A stretch of DNA of 11,164 nt from 2-01-FULL-49-10 sp041652335 (lineage in GTDB: Bacteria > Patescibacteriota > Kazan-3B-28 > UBA10110), in the NCBI GenBank assembly GCA_041652335.1, contig JBAZHL010000022.1, positions 1-11,164 on the forward strand, written 5' to 3'. Positions 1 through 6,679 of the stretch are shown here, in pieces. Under the pieces are notes generated by a model. It saw only the letters and a program-made list of their open reading frames with translations, ran no database searches and was not told the origin of the DNA. The position numbers were made by a program, and so were the translations under genes. The number at the start of each line of letters is the position of its first letter. Within the stretch, counting starts at the first letter, position 1.

Positions 1-3
1 GGT

Positions 4-648
4 ATGGAGATAACTAAAACGGTTTATTTTGTCAGGCATGGGGAGAGTGTCGAAAAACCGGAGAGAGTCCATCAAAATCTGGATGCGGTCTTGTCAGATA
101 ACGGCATAAAACAGGCTGAGCTGTTGGCCAAGCAAATGGCGGGCTTACCGATAGGTATTATTTTTTCTAGCCCTCTTCAAAGAGCCCGCCAGACGGCTGA
201 GATCATTAATCATGTGTTGCAAAAACCGATTGAGTTCAGCGATCTATTGGTAGAAACAAGAAAGCCGAGCGAACTAATCGGCAAAGAAAAGGAGGGCGTT
301 GAGGCGAAGGCTATTTTAGCCCAGTTTGATTTGCATGGGCATGAAGAAGATTGGAAATATTCTGATGAGGAGAGTTTTTCTGAACGCAAGCAGCGAGCCG
401 CCAGAACCATTGAGCTTATAACTTGTGGCGAACACGCCCAGGTGCTGGTGGTTGCGCATGGGGAAATTATCAGGTTTATTCTGGCGTATATGCTGTTTGG
501 CAAAGAAATGACCCCAGCAGAGGCCTATAGATTTGTCTTTTTTATGCGGGCAGACAACACGGGGGTTGCCACCTGTCATTTATGGGGCCAAGATAGCTGG
601 AGCTTGGCGGGTTGGAACGACCTATCCCATCTGAACGGAAGAGGTTAG
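4..648 (+). CDS. Histidine phosphatase superfamily protein (phosphoglycerate mutase-like)
   Basis: A 214-residue protein of the branch-1 histidine phosphatase family, cytoplasmic, with no signal peptide. The phospho-acceptor motif RHGE is at residues 11-14 (His12). The family pattern SSPLQRARQTAE follows at about 55-66, with Arg60 and Arg62 as candidate phosphate-binding residues. Glu84 is a plausible proton donor. The second catalytic histidine lies in VVAHGE (His152). The family dephosphorylates sugar phosphates, nucleotides or phosphoproteins; the substrate here cannot be named. The usual glycolytic mutase signature after the catalytic Glu is absent, so a general phosphatase is more likely than a phosphoglycerate mutase. 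The ATG at 4 gives the normal short lead before the first beta strand, but the window edge hides any upstream start. It lies upstream of, and is probably transcribed separately from, the overlapping operon that begins at 744. Confidence 0.88.
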   Translation: MEITKTVYFVRHGESVEKPERVHQNLDAVLSDNGIKQAELLAKQMAGLPIGIIFSSPLQRARQTAEIINHVLQKPIEFSDLLVETRKPSELIGKEKEGVEAKAILAQFDLHGHEEDWKYSDEESFSERKQRAARTIELITCGEHAQVLVVAHGEIIRFILAYMLFGKEMTPAEAYRFVFFMRADNTGVATCHLWGQDSWSLAGWNDLSHLNGRG

Positions 649-667
649 CTTATATGCCCACGAAGAG

Positions 668-705
668 TGATTTTGGCCATCAGAGCGGATAATTAGCCCA
701 AATCA
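668..705. promoter_or_regulatory. Imperfect 10-bp inverted repeat upstream of the operon promoter
   Basis: Arms 668-677 and 696-705 are complementary at 9 of 10 positions, with an 18-nt loop. The right arm ends 4 nt before the -35 box at 709 and is followed by a short T-rich run (TTCTTT). It could be a weak terminator for the phosphatase gene ending at 648, or an operator for the promoter downstream. The long loop and low GC make a strong terminator unlikely. No regulator gene is adjacent. Confidence 0.3.
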
Positions 706-708
706 TTC

Positions 709-736
709 TTTACATCCTTTAAAATCCGACTATGAT
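709..736 (+). promoter_or_regulatory. Sigma-70-type promoter positioned for a leaderless transcript
   Basis: TTTACA at 709-714 matches five of six bases of the -35 consensus, and TATGAT at 731-736 matches five of six of the -10 consensus. They are separated by 16 bp. Seven bases separate the -10 box from the A of the ATG at 744, so the expected transcription start coincides with that start codon. This would give an mRNA without a 5' leader for the glycosyltransferase and the genes overlapping it. The run of G at 737-742 is not a convincing Shine-Dalgarno. The assignment is by consensus reading only. Confidence 0.6.
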
Positions 737-743
737 GGGGGGT

Positions 744-1694
744 ATGAGAATCTCGGTAGTCATTCCTACCTACAAACGCCTGGAGCGGCTTAGGGGCTGT
801 TTAGCCTCTATGTCTCGTCAGACATGCCCCAGGGATCAGTTTGAGGTCATTGTGATTCAGGACGGAAGGGACTGGGTTTTGCCAGACGACATACTTAACA
901 AGGATTATGGCATAGACCTGCGGTTCCTGACGGTGGAACATGGAGGATGCGGACCAGCTCGGAATAAAGGGATAGAGCAGGCCAAGTACGATGTCATCGC
1001 TTTTGTCGATGACGATTGCGAGGCTTCTCCCGATTGGGTAGACCAATGGGCTCGTTACTTTGAAGGCGATCCGAATAAGGTGGCTGCAGGAGGGATAGTC
1101 AATGGCGCCCCCCCAAAAACGTTTGTTGAGAAGTTCATTTGTTTTAAACAGCTGCTACACAAACCATCCGTGGGAGCCGATGGGGAGTTTATCGATCTGA
1201 CGACGGCGAACGCGGCATTTACCAAGAGCTGCCTGCTGGACGTCGGTGGTTTTACCAATGACTATTTTTTTGCTGGGAAGGCGATAGGCACCGAGGATGT
1301 TGATCTAACCTATCGCGTGAAGCGTAGATTTGGAAATGATAGATTGGGCATAAATTATCAGGCTGTTGTAGTACACAATCATAGGCAAAGCCTGCGTGAT
1401 CTGATCAATCAGCATATTGCCTACGGCAAGGGAGCTTATGTTTTTTGTATCAAAAATGATGTGCCGTATAGCAATCTTAGCCTAATGCCGCCGACCAAAT
1501 TAGGATTAGTCCGCTACTGTTTTTATCTGTTACACAGGATATTTACTAAAAGCGTAAAATCATTTAAACGGGATCACTTAGCTTTTTGGCTATATCTTCC
1601 ATACTGTTATTTAGATTTTGTTAGAAAATTTTCTTATATGTACGGGTTCTACCAAATGTCTTTTTTGTATGGAAAAGCCAAACGAACTCGATAG
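744..1694 (+). CDS. Family 2 glycosyltransferase
   Basis: A 316-residue GT-A fold glycosyltransferase that should transfer a sugar from a nucleotide-sugar donor. It opens with the nucleotide-binding strand SVVIPTYKR (residues 4-12). GPARNKG (70-76) and the metal-binding triad DDD (89-91, in FVDDDCEASPDWV) follow. GTEDVDL (182-188) carries the probable ED catalytic base, and HNHR is at 211-214. The C-terminal 60 residues are rich in Phe, Tyr and Leu (about 253-267 and 279-310) and may bind the membrane, suggesting a lipid-linked or envelope acceptor. An in-frame ATG at 732 exists but lies inside the -10 box, so 744 is preferred. The end overlaps the next gene by 26 nt. Acceptor and donor are unknown; the family assignment is secure. 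Confidence 0.9.
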   Translation: MRISVVIPTYKRLERLRGCLASMSRQTCPRDQFEVIVIQDGRDWVLPDDILNKDYGIDLRFLTVEHGGCGPARNKGIEQAKYDVIAFVDDDCEASPDWVDQWARYFEGDPNKVAAGGIVNGAPPKTFVEKFICFKQLLHKPSVGADGEFIDLTTANAAFTKSCLLDVGGFTNDYFFAGKAIGTEDVDLTYRVKRRFGNDRLGINYQAVVVHNHRQSLRDLINQHIAYGKGAYVFCIKNDVPYSNLSLMPPTKLGLVRYCFYLLHRIFTKSVKSFKRDHLAFWLYLPYCYLDFVRKFSYMYGFYQMSFLYGKAKRTR

Positions 1695-3489
1695 GTCTGG
1701 CCCGGAGAGGGTCGGCAGCAATCTGCCGGATATCCCGGATTTTGAAGTTCCGAGCTATCAACTGCGAGAAAGATTACCCGGTAAACACAATTCTTTTCGA
1801 GCCATTACAAAAGGGGGCGACCCCTGTTTTGTAAAGATTTTTGATGGGCACAGATCTTATGCGGATGTTGCGAAGATCTCTTACTTAATATCCAAACAGG
1901 CCGAAGCCCAAAACTTGGAAGTTATTCCCAGGAGTATCGAATATGGAGTGACAGCCACTGGCAACAGTTATCTGGTAACGGAGTTTTTAGATCGATCACG
2001 GCCGGCGGATCTCTCCGTAGATGGTCCACAGATCGCAGAATCGTTGATCAAGTTGCATGATTTAGAAATTGCCGATCAAGGGTGGGGATGGATCGACCCC
2101 GAGACAAAGACGGGCAGATTCCCTTCGTGGCAAGATTATATTTTAAACCGGCGAGCGATAAATTCTACGCGAAGATTATTAAATTCTGGATTATTGGTGC
2201 CCGAAGACATCCAAAAACTAATCGCTCTCTGGCCGCATTTGGTAGTGGTTACTCAGAAACCCGCCAAAGGGACTTTGCATGGCGATTTATATACCGACAA
2301 TATCATTAAAGACGCCAATGGCCGGCCTAAGTTCATTGATCTCGAGAACGCTATTATCGGTGATCGTGCTTATGACCTGGCCGTGGCTTGTTATATGCAC
2401 GGGATAGGTGATCCAGGGGTTAGGGTATTGATTCGAGAATATAGTCGTCTCTCTGGTGATGATGAGGCGGGCTTAAAGGCAAAGTGCGGTTTATATTCGG
2501 TAATTCACGGGCTGTTAACTGTTGATTTTTATTGCCGGATTGGCCTACCCGAGGATCGCAAAAAGGCATTAAGATTTTTAAAGCGAAGCCTATCTGATAT
2601 TAGCCAATTTGATCTTAGTCAATTTGATGCTGGTCCGACTGTAACTGCGACAGTTCGAGACGTGAAAGCCGATTTGCATGTGCATGCCAGGCTACCCGAA
2701 CTCTACCATCGGGATGATGAGAAGCATTTTCTGGATGAGGTGGCTAGTTTCTATTTGGATGAAGGAAGGTTGGGGGCCGAAATCCTGGCGCTAACCAATC
2801 ACATTGAATCATTGGCCGGCCATGGTGATTTTTATCGGGATAACTATGAGTTTGATGATCTCGGTATTATTGATAGGGCTAGATATCTAATGGAAGACCT
2901 AAGAAAAAGATATCCCCAAAAGACACTTTTATTAGGAGCAGAGGTCAGTATTGATAAGGATGGATCACTGACCGCATCAGATCGAATTTTGCGATCATTA
3001 GATCTAGTAATTGCCTCAATCCATAGGGGGATTAAAAATAGCCCCCCAGAAGACTATACGCGCCGGGTCGTCTCTGCCATCAGAAATCCTTATGTGCATA
3101 TAATTGGGCACATCGGTCGGCACTATTCTGGCTCTGATCTGCTGGACTGGGATAGGATTCTGTGGGAAGCTGTGGTGCACAATACGGCGATTGAACTTAA
3201 CTTATCGGCTTTGATCAAAGACCTTCCATCTGAAGGCGCGACTCTCGAGCCTACAATGAATGAAGCTATCTTATCAAAAATCTCGCAGTATAATTGTTTC
3301 GTATCCTTGGGATCAGATTTGCATTCACTCAGGGAGATCGAAGCAGGGTCGGATAAAGTAAATTTGTCTAGGTGGGTATCCTTGGCGCGGGTACTACAGA
3401 AAATGTCACACGCTGGTATCGGCCGAGAACGTATAATTAATACCTATCCTGGTAAAGAACTTGTATCATGGTTGTCCAAGAAGAGATAG
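1669..3489 (+). CDS. Fused APH-like kinase and PHP-domain phosphoesterase
   Basis: A 606-residue two-domain enzyme. The N-terminal half (about 30-310) resembles aminoglycoside/choline kinases (APH). It has a candidate ATP-binding Lys in FVKIF (Lys56), a Brenner motif HGDLYTDN (Asp206 probable base, Asn211) and a metal site IDLE (Asp224). The C-terminal half (about 333-575) is a PHP metal-dependent phosphoesterase with all the usual metal ligands in order: DLHVH (335-339), TNH (376-378, where TDH is usual), GAEV (Glu425), ASIHRG (His452), GHIGR (His481) and GSDLH (Asp550, His552). Both active sites look intact, so one chain could phosphorylate and dephosphorylate. An upstream TTG start at 1618 is possible, but it would lie deeper in the glycosyltransferase gene; the ATG at 1669 overlaps that gene by only 26 nt. 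No clear Shine-Dalgarno is seen, so coupling to upstream translation is likely. The substrate is unknown. Confidence 0.85.
   Translation: MEKPNELDRSGPERVGSNLPDIPDFEVPSYQLRERLPGKHNSFRAITKGGDPCFVKIFDGHRSYADVAKISYLISKQAEAQNLEVIPRSIEYGVTATGNSYLVTEFLDRSRPADLSVDGPQIAESLIKLHDLEIADQGWGWIDPETKTGRFPSWQDYILNRRAINSTRRLLNSGLLVPEDIQKLIALWPHLVVVTQKPAKGTLHGDLYTDNIIKDANGRPKFIDLENAIIGDRAYDLAVACYMHGIGDPGVRVLIREYSRLSGDDEAGLKAKCGLYSVIHGLLTVDFYCRIGLPEDRKKALRFLKRSLSDISQFDLSQFDAGPTVTATVRDVKADLHVHARLPELYHRDDEKHFLDEVASFYLDEGRLGAEILALTNHIESLAGHGDFYRDNYEFDDLGIIDRARYLMEDLRKRYPQKTLLLGAEVSIDKDGSLTASDRILRSLDLVIASIHRGIKNSPPEDYTRRVVSAIRNPYVHIIGHIGRHYSGSDLLDWDRILWEAVVHNTAIELNLSALIKDLPSEGATLEPTMNEAILSKISQYNCFVSLGSDLHSLREIEAGSDKVNLSRWVSLARVLQKMSHAGIGRERIINTYPGKELVSWLSKKR
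2602..2631 (+). repeat. 15-bp tandem duplication at the domain junction
   Basis: Two adjacent in-frame 15-nt units (2602-2616 and 2617-2631) match at 12 of 15 positions and encode SQFDL then SQFDA. They lie about 20 codons before the PHP motif DLHVH, in the linker between the kinase and phosphoesterase halves. This is visible directly; that it arose by slippage is inference. Confidence 0.55.
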
Positions 3490-5285
3490 CAAAAATAATG
3501 TTAACCTGCCCTGGCCCATGGGAAACAATTGGGCTTCCGCGAGTTAAGCCGGAATCGGCTTATGTTTTAGCTATGGTTGGGTTGCCTGGTTCGGGCAAAT
3601 CCACACTGGCGAAGGCCGTGTATCAACACCGGCGGGATGCCTTTTGTATAGGGGGTGAAAATGTGGCCTACGCCATATTCAAGAAGGATAAGTGCAGCGC
3701 AGACGAGTATAAAGCAGTCTATCGTTGGATCTATCAAGCTATAGAGGCTATAGCTAGCTTGGGCTACGGAACTATTCTGGATTCTACTAACGCCTTGCAG
3801 GCTCATCGTCGGGCGCTGCTTGACCAAATGGAGAGTATGGCTGGAGTGAGGTTTGTCCAGCTACAAGCACCTGATAATGTGTTGGTCAACCGGCTAATTC
3901 ATCGGCAGGTTAACCATGATCAACCGCAATCAATTGTAGGCGAGTTTAACCAGCAAACATTCAATGACTTTAAAAACAATTTTGAGCCGATAGACGCTGA
4001 TGGCAACGAGCGGGGGGTGGTGATTAATAATCAAGAGTTGGCCTTGGACGAACAATTGCGTATTGTCGACAAATTAATATCTTCGGCTATTGATATGCCA
4101 GTGCCAGGCAACGAATCGTTAATATCCCACTATGAATCATCCGGTGATCTCATTCATTTAGATTGGGGCCATGTTAGATTAGATGATCTGCCAACCGATC
4201 TATTTGTGGAATCGTTGCAAAAAGAGTTATCATCCACCAAGTCGGCTCTACAATACGGTGAGGCGCGCGGCTATGAACCATTATTAACAACTTTAACCAA
4301 GATCTTATCGGAAAATGATTCAAATACGATCATACGGCGAGAGAACTTGATGATAACTAATGGCGCAACTCAAGGACTGGATATTGTGATGCAAACCATT
4401 TGTGGAGAGAGGGCTAGCAAAATTGCCTGTGAGTTTCCCGCATTTGATACGGCTAGGCATCTTTTTCGCCTGCGCAGGATAAACATGATAGATATCCCGG
4501 TTAATGAAGATGGCTTGGACATTACCGGGTTAGAACTGCGGCTAAATGCAGGAGAAAAGATCAAAGCTGTGTATACCTGTCCGGTTATGCACAACCCCAC
4601 TAATGTAACTTACACGGAGCAGAACAGCCGGGCACTATTGGCATTGGCCAATAAATTCAACTTTTGGATCATTGAAGACGGGACTTATTATCCGCTGTTA
4701 GGAAATAGCCTGGTGCCAAGTAACTCTTTGTATAGGATGTTTGGAGGGGAACGGGTTATTTATCTGGGATCGTTTTCGAAGATCATTGCTCCAGGATTGC
4801 GCGTAGGGTTTATTATCGGTGATGCTGGTTTGGTAAATCGGTCTGTGTTATTAAATAAATTTACCCAGTCTAGCGCCAACCGTTTTGCTCAAGCGGTAGT
4901 TAACCAGATTCTGGCTAGTCCGTGGTTAGACCAGCACATTACTGCCTTGATCACTGATTTAAAGAACAAGCGCCAGATCCTATTGAAGGAATTAGAAGAA
5001 AAAGCCGGTGACATAATTGATATTTTTCAGCCTACCATATCTGATGACTCGGGGTTTTACGTTTGGCTTATGATTCGGAACGTCAACACCCAGCACCTCT
5101 TGCCTATAGCCCTTAAATATGGCGTGAGCTTTGTGCCGGGCAATGTTTATTATTTCCCCCATGATGAACACGGCATAAACCATATCAGATTATGCATTAG
5201 CCGCATTGGGGTAAGCGATATAAAAGAGGCGGTTGAGCGTTTGGTAAAAGCTATCCATGAATACCAAAGAGATAGGCAAAACTAA
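3468..5285 (+). CDS. Fused P-loop kinase and PLP-dependent class I/II aminotransferase
   Basis: A 605-residue fusion. Residues 33-200 form a small P-loop kinase of the AAA_33/zeta-toxin-like type. Walker A is GLPGSGKST (38-46, Lys44), and DSTN (105-108) plus the following Arg-rich helix match the usual second motif. Residues 225-600 form a fold-type I aminotransferase close to the MocR/2-aminoadipate group. It has LQYGEARGYEPL (261-272), NGATQ (298-302, PLP phosphate), HNPTN (375-379), Asp404 in EDGTYY (pyridine N), SFSK (Lys438, Schiff base), GLRVGF (443-448) and IRLCIS (Arg574, carboxylate binding). The kinase occupies the place where MocR regulators carry a winged helix, so this is an enzyme rather than a regulator. 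The ATG at 3468 overlaps the previous gene by 22 nt; an ATG at 3498 would leave an 8-nt gap and lose nothing conserved. The amino acceptor and the kinase substrate are not evident. Confidence 0.87.
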   Translation: MVVQEEIAKIMLTCPGPWETIGLPRVKPESAYVLAMVGLPGSGKSTLAKAVYQHRRDAFCIGGENVAYAIFKKDKCSADEYKAVYRWIYQAIEAIASLGYGTILDSTNALQAHRRALLDQMESMAGVRFVQLQAPDNVLVNRLIHRQVNHDQPQSIVGEFNQQTFNDFKNNFEPIDADGNERGVVINNQELALDEQLRIVDKLISSAIDMPVPGNESLISHYESSGDLIHLDWGHVRLDDLPTDLFVESLQKELSSTKSALQYGEARGYEPLLTTLTKILSENDSNTIIRRENLMITNGATQGLDIVMQTICGERASKIACEFPAFDTARHLFRLRRINMIDIPVNEDGLDITGLELRLNAGEKIKAVYTCPVMHNPTNVTYTEQNSRALLALANKFNFWIIEDGTYYPLLGNSLVPSNSLYRMFGGERVIYLGSFSKIIAPGLRVGFIIGDAGLVNRSVLLNKFTQSSANRFAQAVVNQILASPWLDQHITALITDLKNKRQILLKELEEKAGDIIDIFQPTISDDSGFYVWLMIRNVNTQHLLPIALKYGVSFVPGNVYYFPHDEHGINHIRLCISRIGVSDIKEAVERLVKAIHEYQRDRQN

Positions 5286-6114
5286 TCAGGCGGTACTCCG
5301 ATACCTCAGGGGGATATTTGGTTCAAAACTGGTTTATGTTGGTTATTTTGGTTCTGTGGCTCGGGGTGAGAGCAATCGCTGGTCCGATGTTGACTACCTA
5401 GTTGCGGCGCCGGGTTTACCGGCTGATCCTATCGCCAGAGATCGTTTGTCGAGAGGGGCAAAACAAGTGCTGCGTGAGGGAACCGCGTTAATAGCCCTCA
5501 ATTTTTATACGCCCACAGAAATAAAGAACATTGCCAAGGAAAGGCCCTGGTTTGCAGTTGGGGTAATCGGCGGGTTAGTAGACTTATATGATCGTGAGGG
5601 CTGGATGAGGGAGGTTAAACTGAGTGCAAAAAGGCACGCTGTCAACCACGATCGTCTTCTAAAGATTATTAAAAATCAGCCACAGCATAATAATGCAGAA
5701 AAAGAGGAGCGAAAATTTTTGTTAAAAAGATCTGACGAGGCTCTAAGGGCGGCCAGCCAGTTGATGGAACAAAGAGTGATTGTAAAAAGTGAGGCGGCCA
5801 AAGCTATTTACAACTCACTGTCATATCTGCTGAGAGCTCTGTTGGTGACGCGTGGTATATACATTGTTAAAGGGGAAATTGTACAGTTGTTTGTTGACTG
5901 TTATTCAGATAAACTCAGCCCTGGTCAGGTGGGTGGCCTGTTGTCGCGTGGATTAGCTATGGAGCAGGTAGCGGGACGCTATGATGGTCTGTCATTAGAT
6001 TTTTCCGATGGTGGGAAAAAGTTGTTGGATTTGGATTATTACCTGGCTACGCGAGTGCTAAAAGATAATCTGAAGTGGTATGAAACGATTCGTAAAGATC
6101 TTCTGAGGTTATAA
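5257..6114 (+). CDS. Minimal nucleotidyltransferase fused to a HEPN-like helical domain
   Basis: A 285-residue protein. The N-terminal domain (about 20-120) has the nucleotidyltransferase signature GYFGSVARG (29-37), then SDVDYLV (43-49) with the metal-binding pair Asp44 and Asp46. The third carboxylate, expected on the later strand, seems to be replaced: the ALNFYTP segment (80-86) has no acid. After a charged linker (140-155), residues 155-280 are helical and resemble HEPN domains (LKRSDEALRAASQLM, then LLRALLVTRG, then a GRYDG segment). The HEPN ribonuclease motif RxxxxH is not seen. The layout recalls antibiotic nucleotidyltransferases of the kanamycin type as much as MNT/HEPN toxin-antitoxin pairs, which are normally two genes. 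The start overlaps the aminotransferase gene by 29 nt with no good Shine-Dalgarno. A small-molecule nucleotidyl transferase is the likely role; the HEPN call is moderate. Confidence 0.78.
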   Translation: MNTKEIGKTNQAVLRYLRGIFGSKLVYVGYFGSVARGESNRWSDVDYLVAAPGLPADPIARDRLSRGAKQVLREGTALIALNFYTPTEIKNIAKERPWFAVGVIGGLVDLYDREGWMREVKLSAKRHAVNHDRLLKIIKNQPQHNNAEKEERKFLLKRSDEALRAASQLMEQRVIVKSEAAKAIYNSLSYLLRALLVTRGIYIVKGEIVQLFVDCYSDKLSPGQVGGLLSRGLAMEQVAGRYDGLSLDFSDGGKKLLDLDYYLATRVLKDNLKWYETIRKDLLRL

Positions 6115-6172
6115 AAATATTTAGTAGATAACTTTTAGGAGCTAATTATCTCTAACTGGGTCAAATAGGGGC
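6115..6172 (+). other. Short gap with AT-rich bulged hairpin
   Basis: The 58-nt gap contains AGATAA (6126-6131) pairing with TTATCT (6146-6151) around TTAG/CTAA (6135-6138 and 6142-6145), with a GAG loop and a 3-nt bulge. It is too AT-rich and lacks a T-tract, so it is not a convincing terminator. No clear promoter for the next gene is seen. The AGGGG just before the ATG at 6173 is too close to act as a normal Shine-Dalgarno. Confidence 0.2.
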
Positions 6173-6613
6173 ATGAGTACGTATCAGTTATTTAGAGTAG
6201 TGGCGGCGGCTGTGATCCATGATGGAAACGGCAAATTTTTGATGGCTCAACGGCATGCTAAAGATGAGAATCAGCCGGGTCGATGGGCGATCCCGGCCGG
6301 CCACCTGGAGATTGATGGTTCCTTGAATGAGCCAAAGCCAGATGCCTTGGAAGAAAATTTGAGGCGCGAGGCACTCGAAGAGGTGGGGGTGGAGATCGAG
6401 ATTGAAAGGTATTTAGATAGTCACTATTGGGCGGGGGCGGATTATCGCAAGCTGACGGTTGTATTTTTATGCCAAATCAAATCTGGTGAGCCTAAGGCGC
6501 TCGACGAAACTCAGGCGGTGGCGTGGCTGACGTTGGATGAGATTAAGGGGTTGGATTTGGCTCCACAAGTTTTGCGATTAGTCGAAAAAGCTCAGCGAGT
6601 TTTAGCTGAGTGA
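6173..6613 (+). CDS. NUDIX hydrolase
   Basis: A 146-residue NUDIX protein, expected to hydrolyse a nucleoside diphosphate linked to another group with Mg2+. It has VVAAAVIHDGNGKFLMAQR (9-27), the strand WAIPAGH (38-44) and the box end RREALEEVG (64-72). Between the opening GH and the RE..EE core there are about seven or eight extra residues (around 50-57), and the usual Glu of the GX5E part is displaced. Glu66, Glu69 and Glu70 remain, so activity is likely. It follows the nucleotidyltransferase by 58 nt on the same strand and may be the last gene of that operon, perhaps removing or trimming a nucleotide-activated intermediate; that link is inference. It converges on the minus-strand gene beyond. 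Confidence 0.9.
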   Translation: MSTYQLFRVVAAAVIHDGNGKFLMAQRHAKDENQPGRWAIPAGHLEIDGSLNEPKPDALEENLRREALEEVGVEIEIERYLDSHYWAGADYRKLTVVFLCQIKSGEPKALDETQAVAWLTLDEIKGLDLAPQVLRLVEKAQRVLAE

Positions 6614-6625
6614 CAGATTTTGAGG

Positions 6626-6662
6626 TATAAAAATACCGCATCTGCCGAGGGACAGATGCGGT
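6626..6662 (-). terminator. Intrinsic terminator for the minus-strand gene
   Basis: A perfect 10-bp stem (6635-6644 with 6653-6662) with an 8-nt loop. Read on the minus strand it is followed directly by a U-rich run (complement of 6626-6634). It lies 17 nt beyond the stop codon of the minus-strand gene ending at 6680. On the plus strand it is not followed by T residues, so it should work mainly in one direction, though its position between convergent genes also separates them. Confidence 0.8.
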
Positions 6663-6679
6663 GGGTGATGCACTCTTAT

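Noticed and set aside
732..743. ATG at 732 as the glycosyltransferase start
   Set aside because: It lies within the best -10 box and only adds MMGG before the typical family N-terminus; 744 fits the promoter and the fold better.
5257..6114. Toxin-antitoxin pair (MNT/HEPN)
   Set aside because: Both domains are in one chain, no separate partner gene is present, the HEPN ribonuclease motif is not seen, and the gene overlaps a biosynthetic-type operon.
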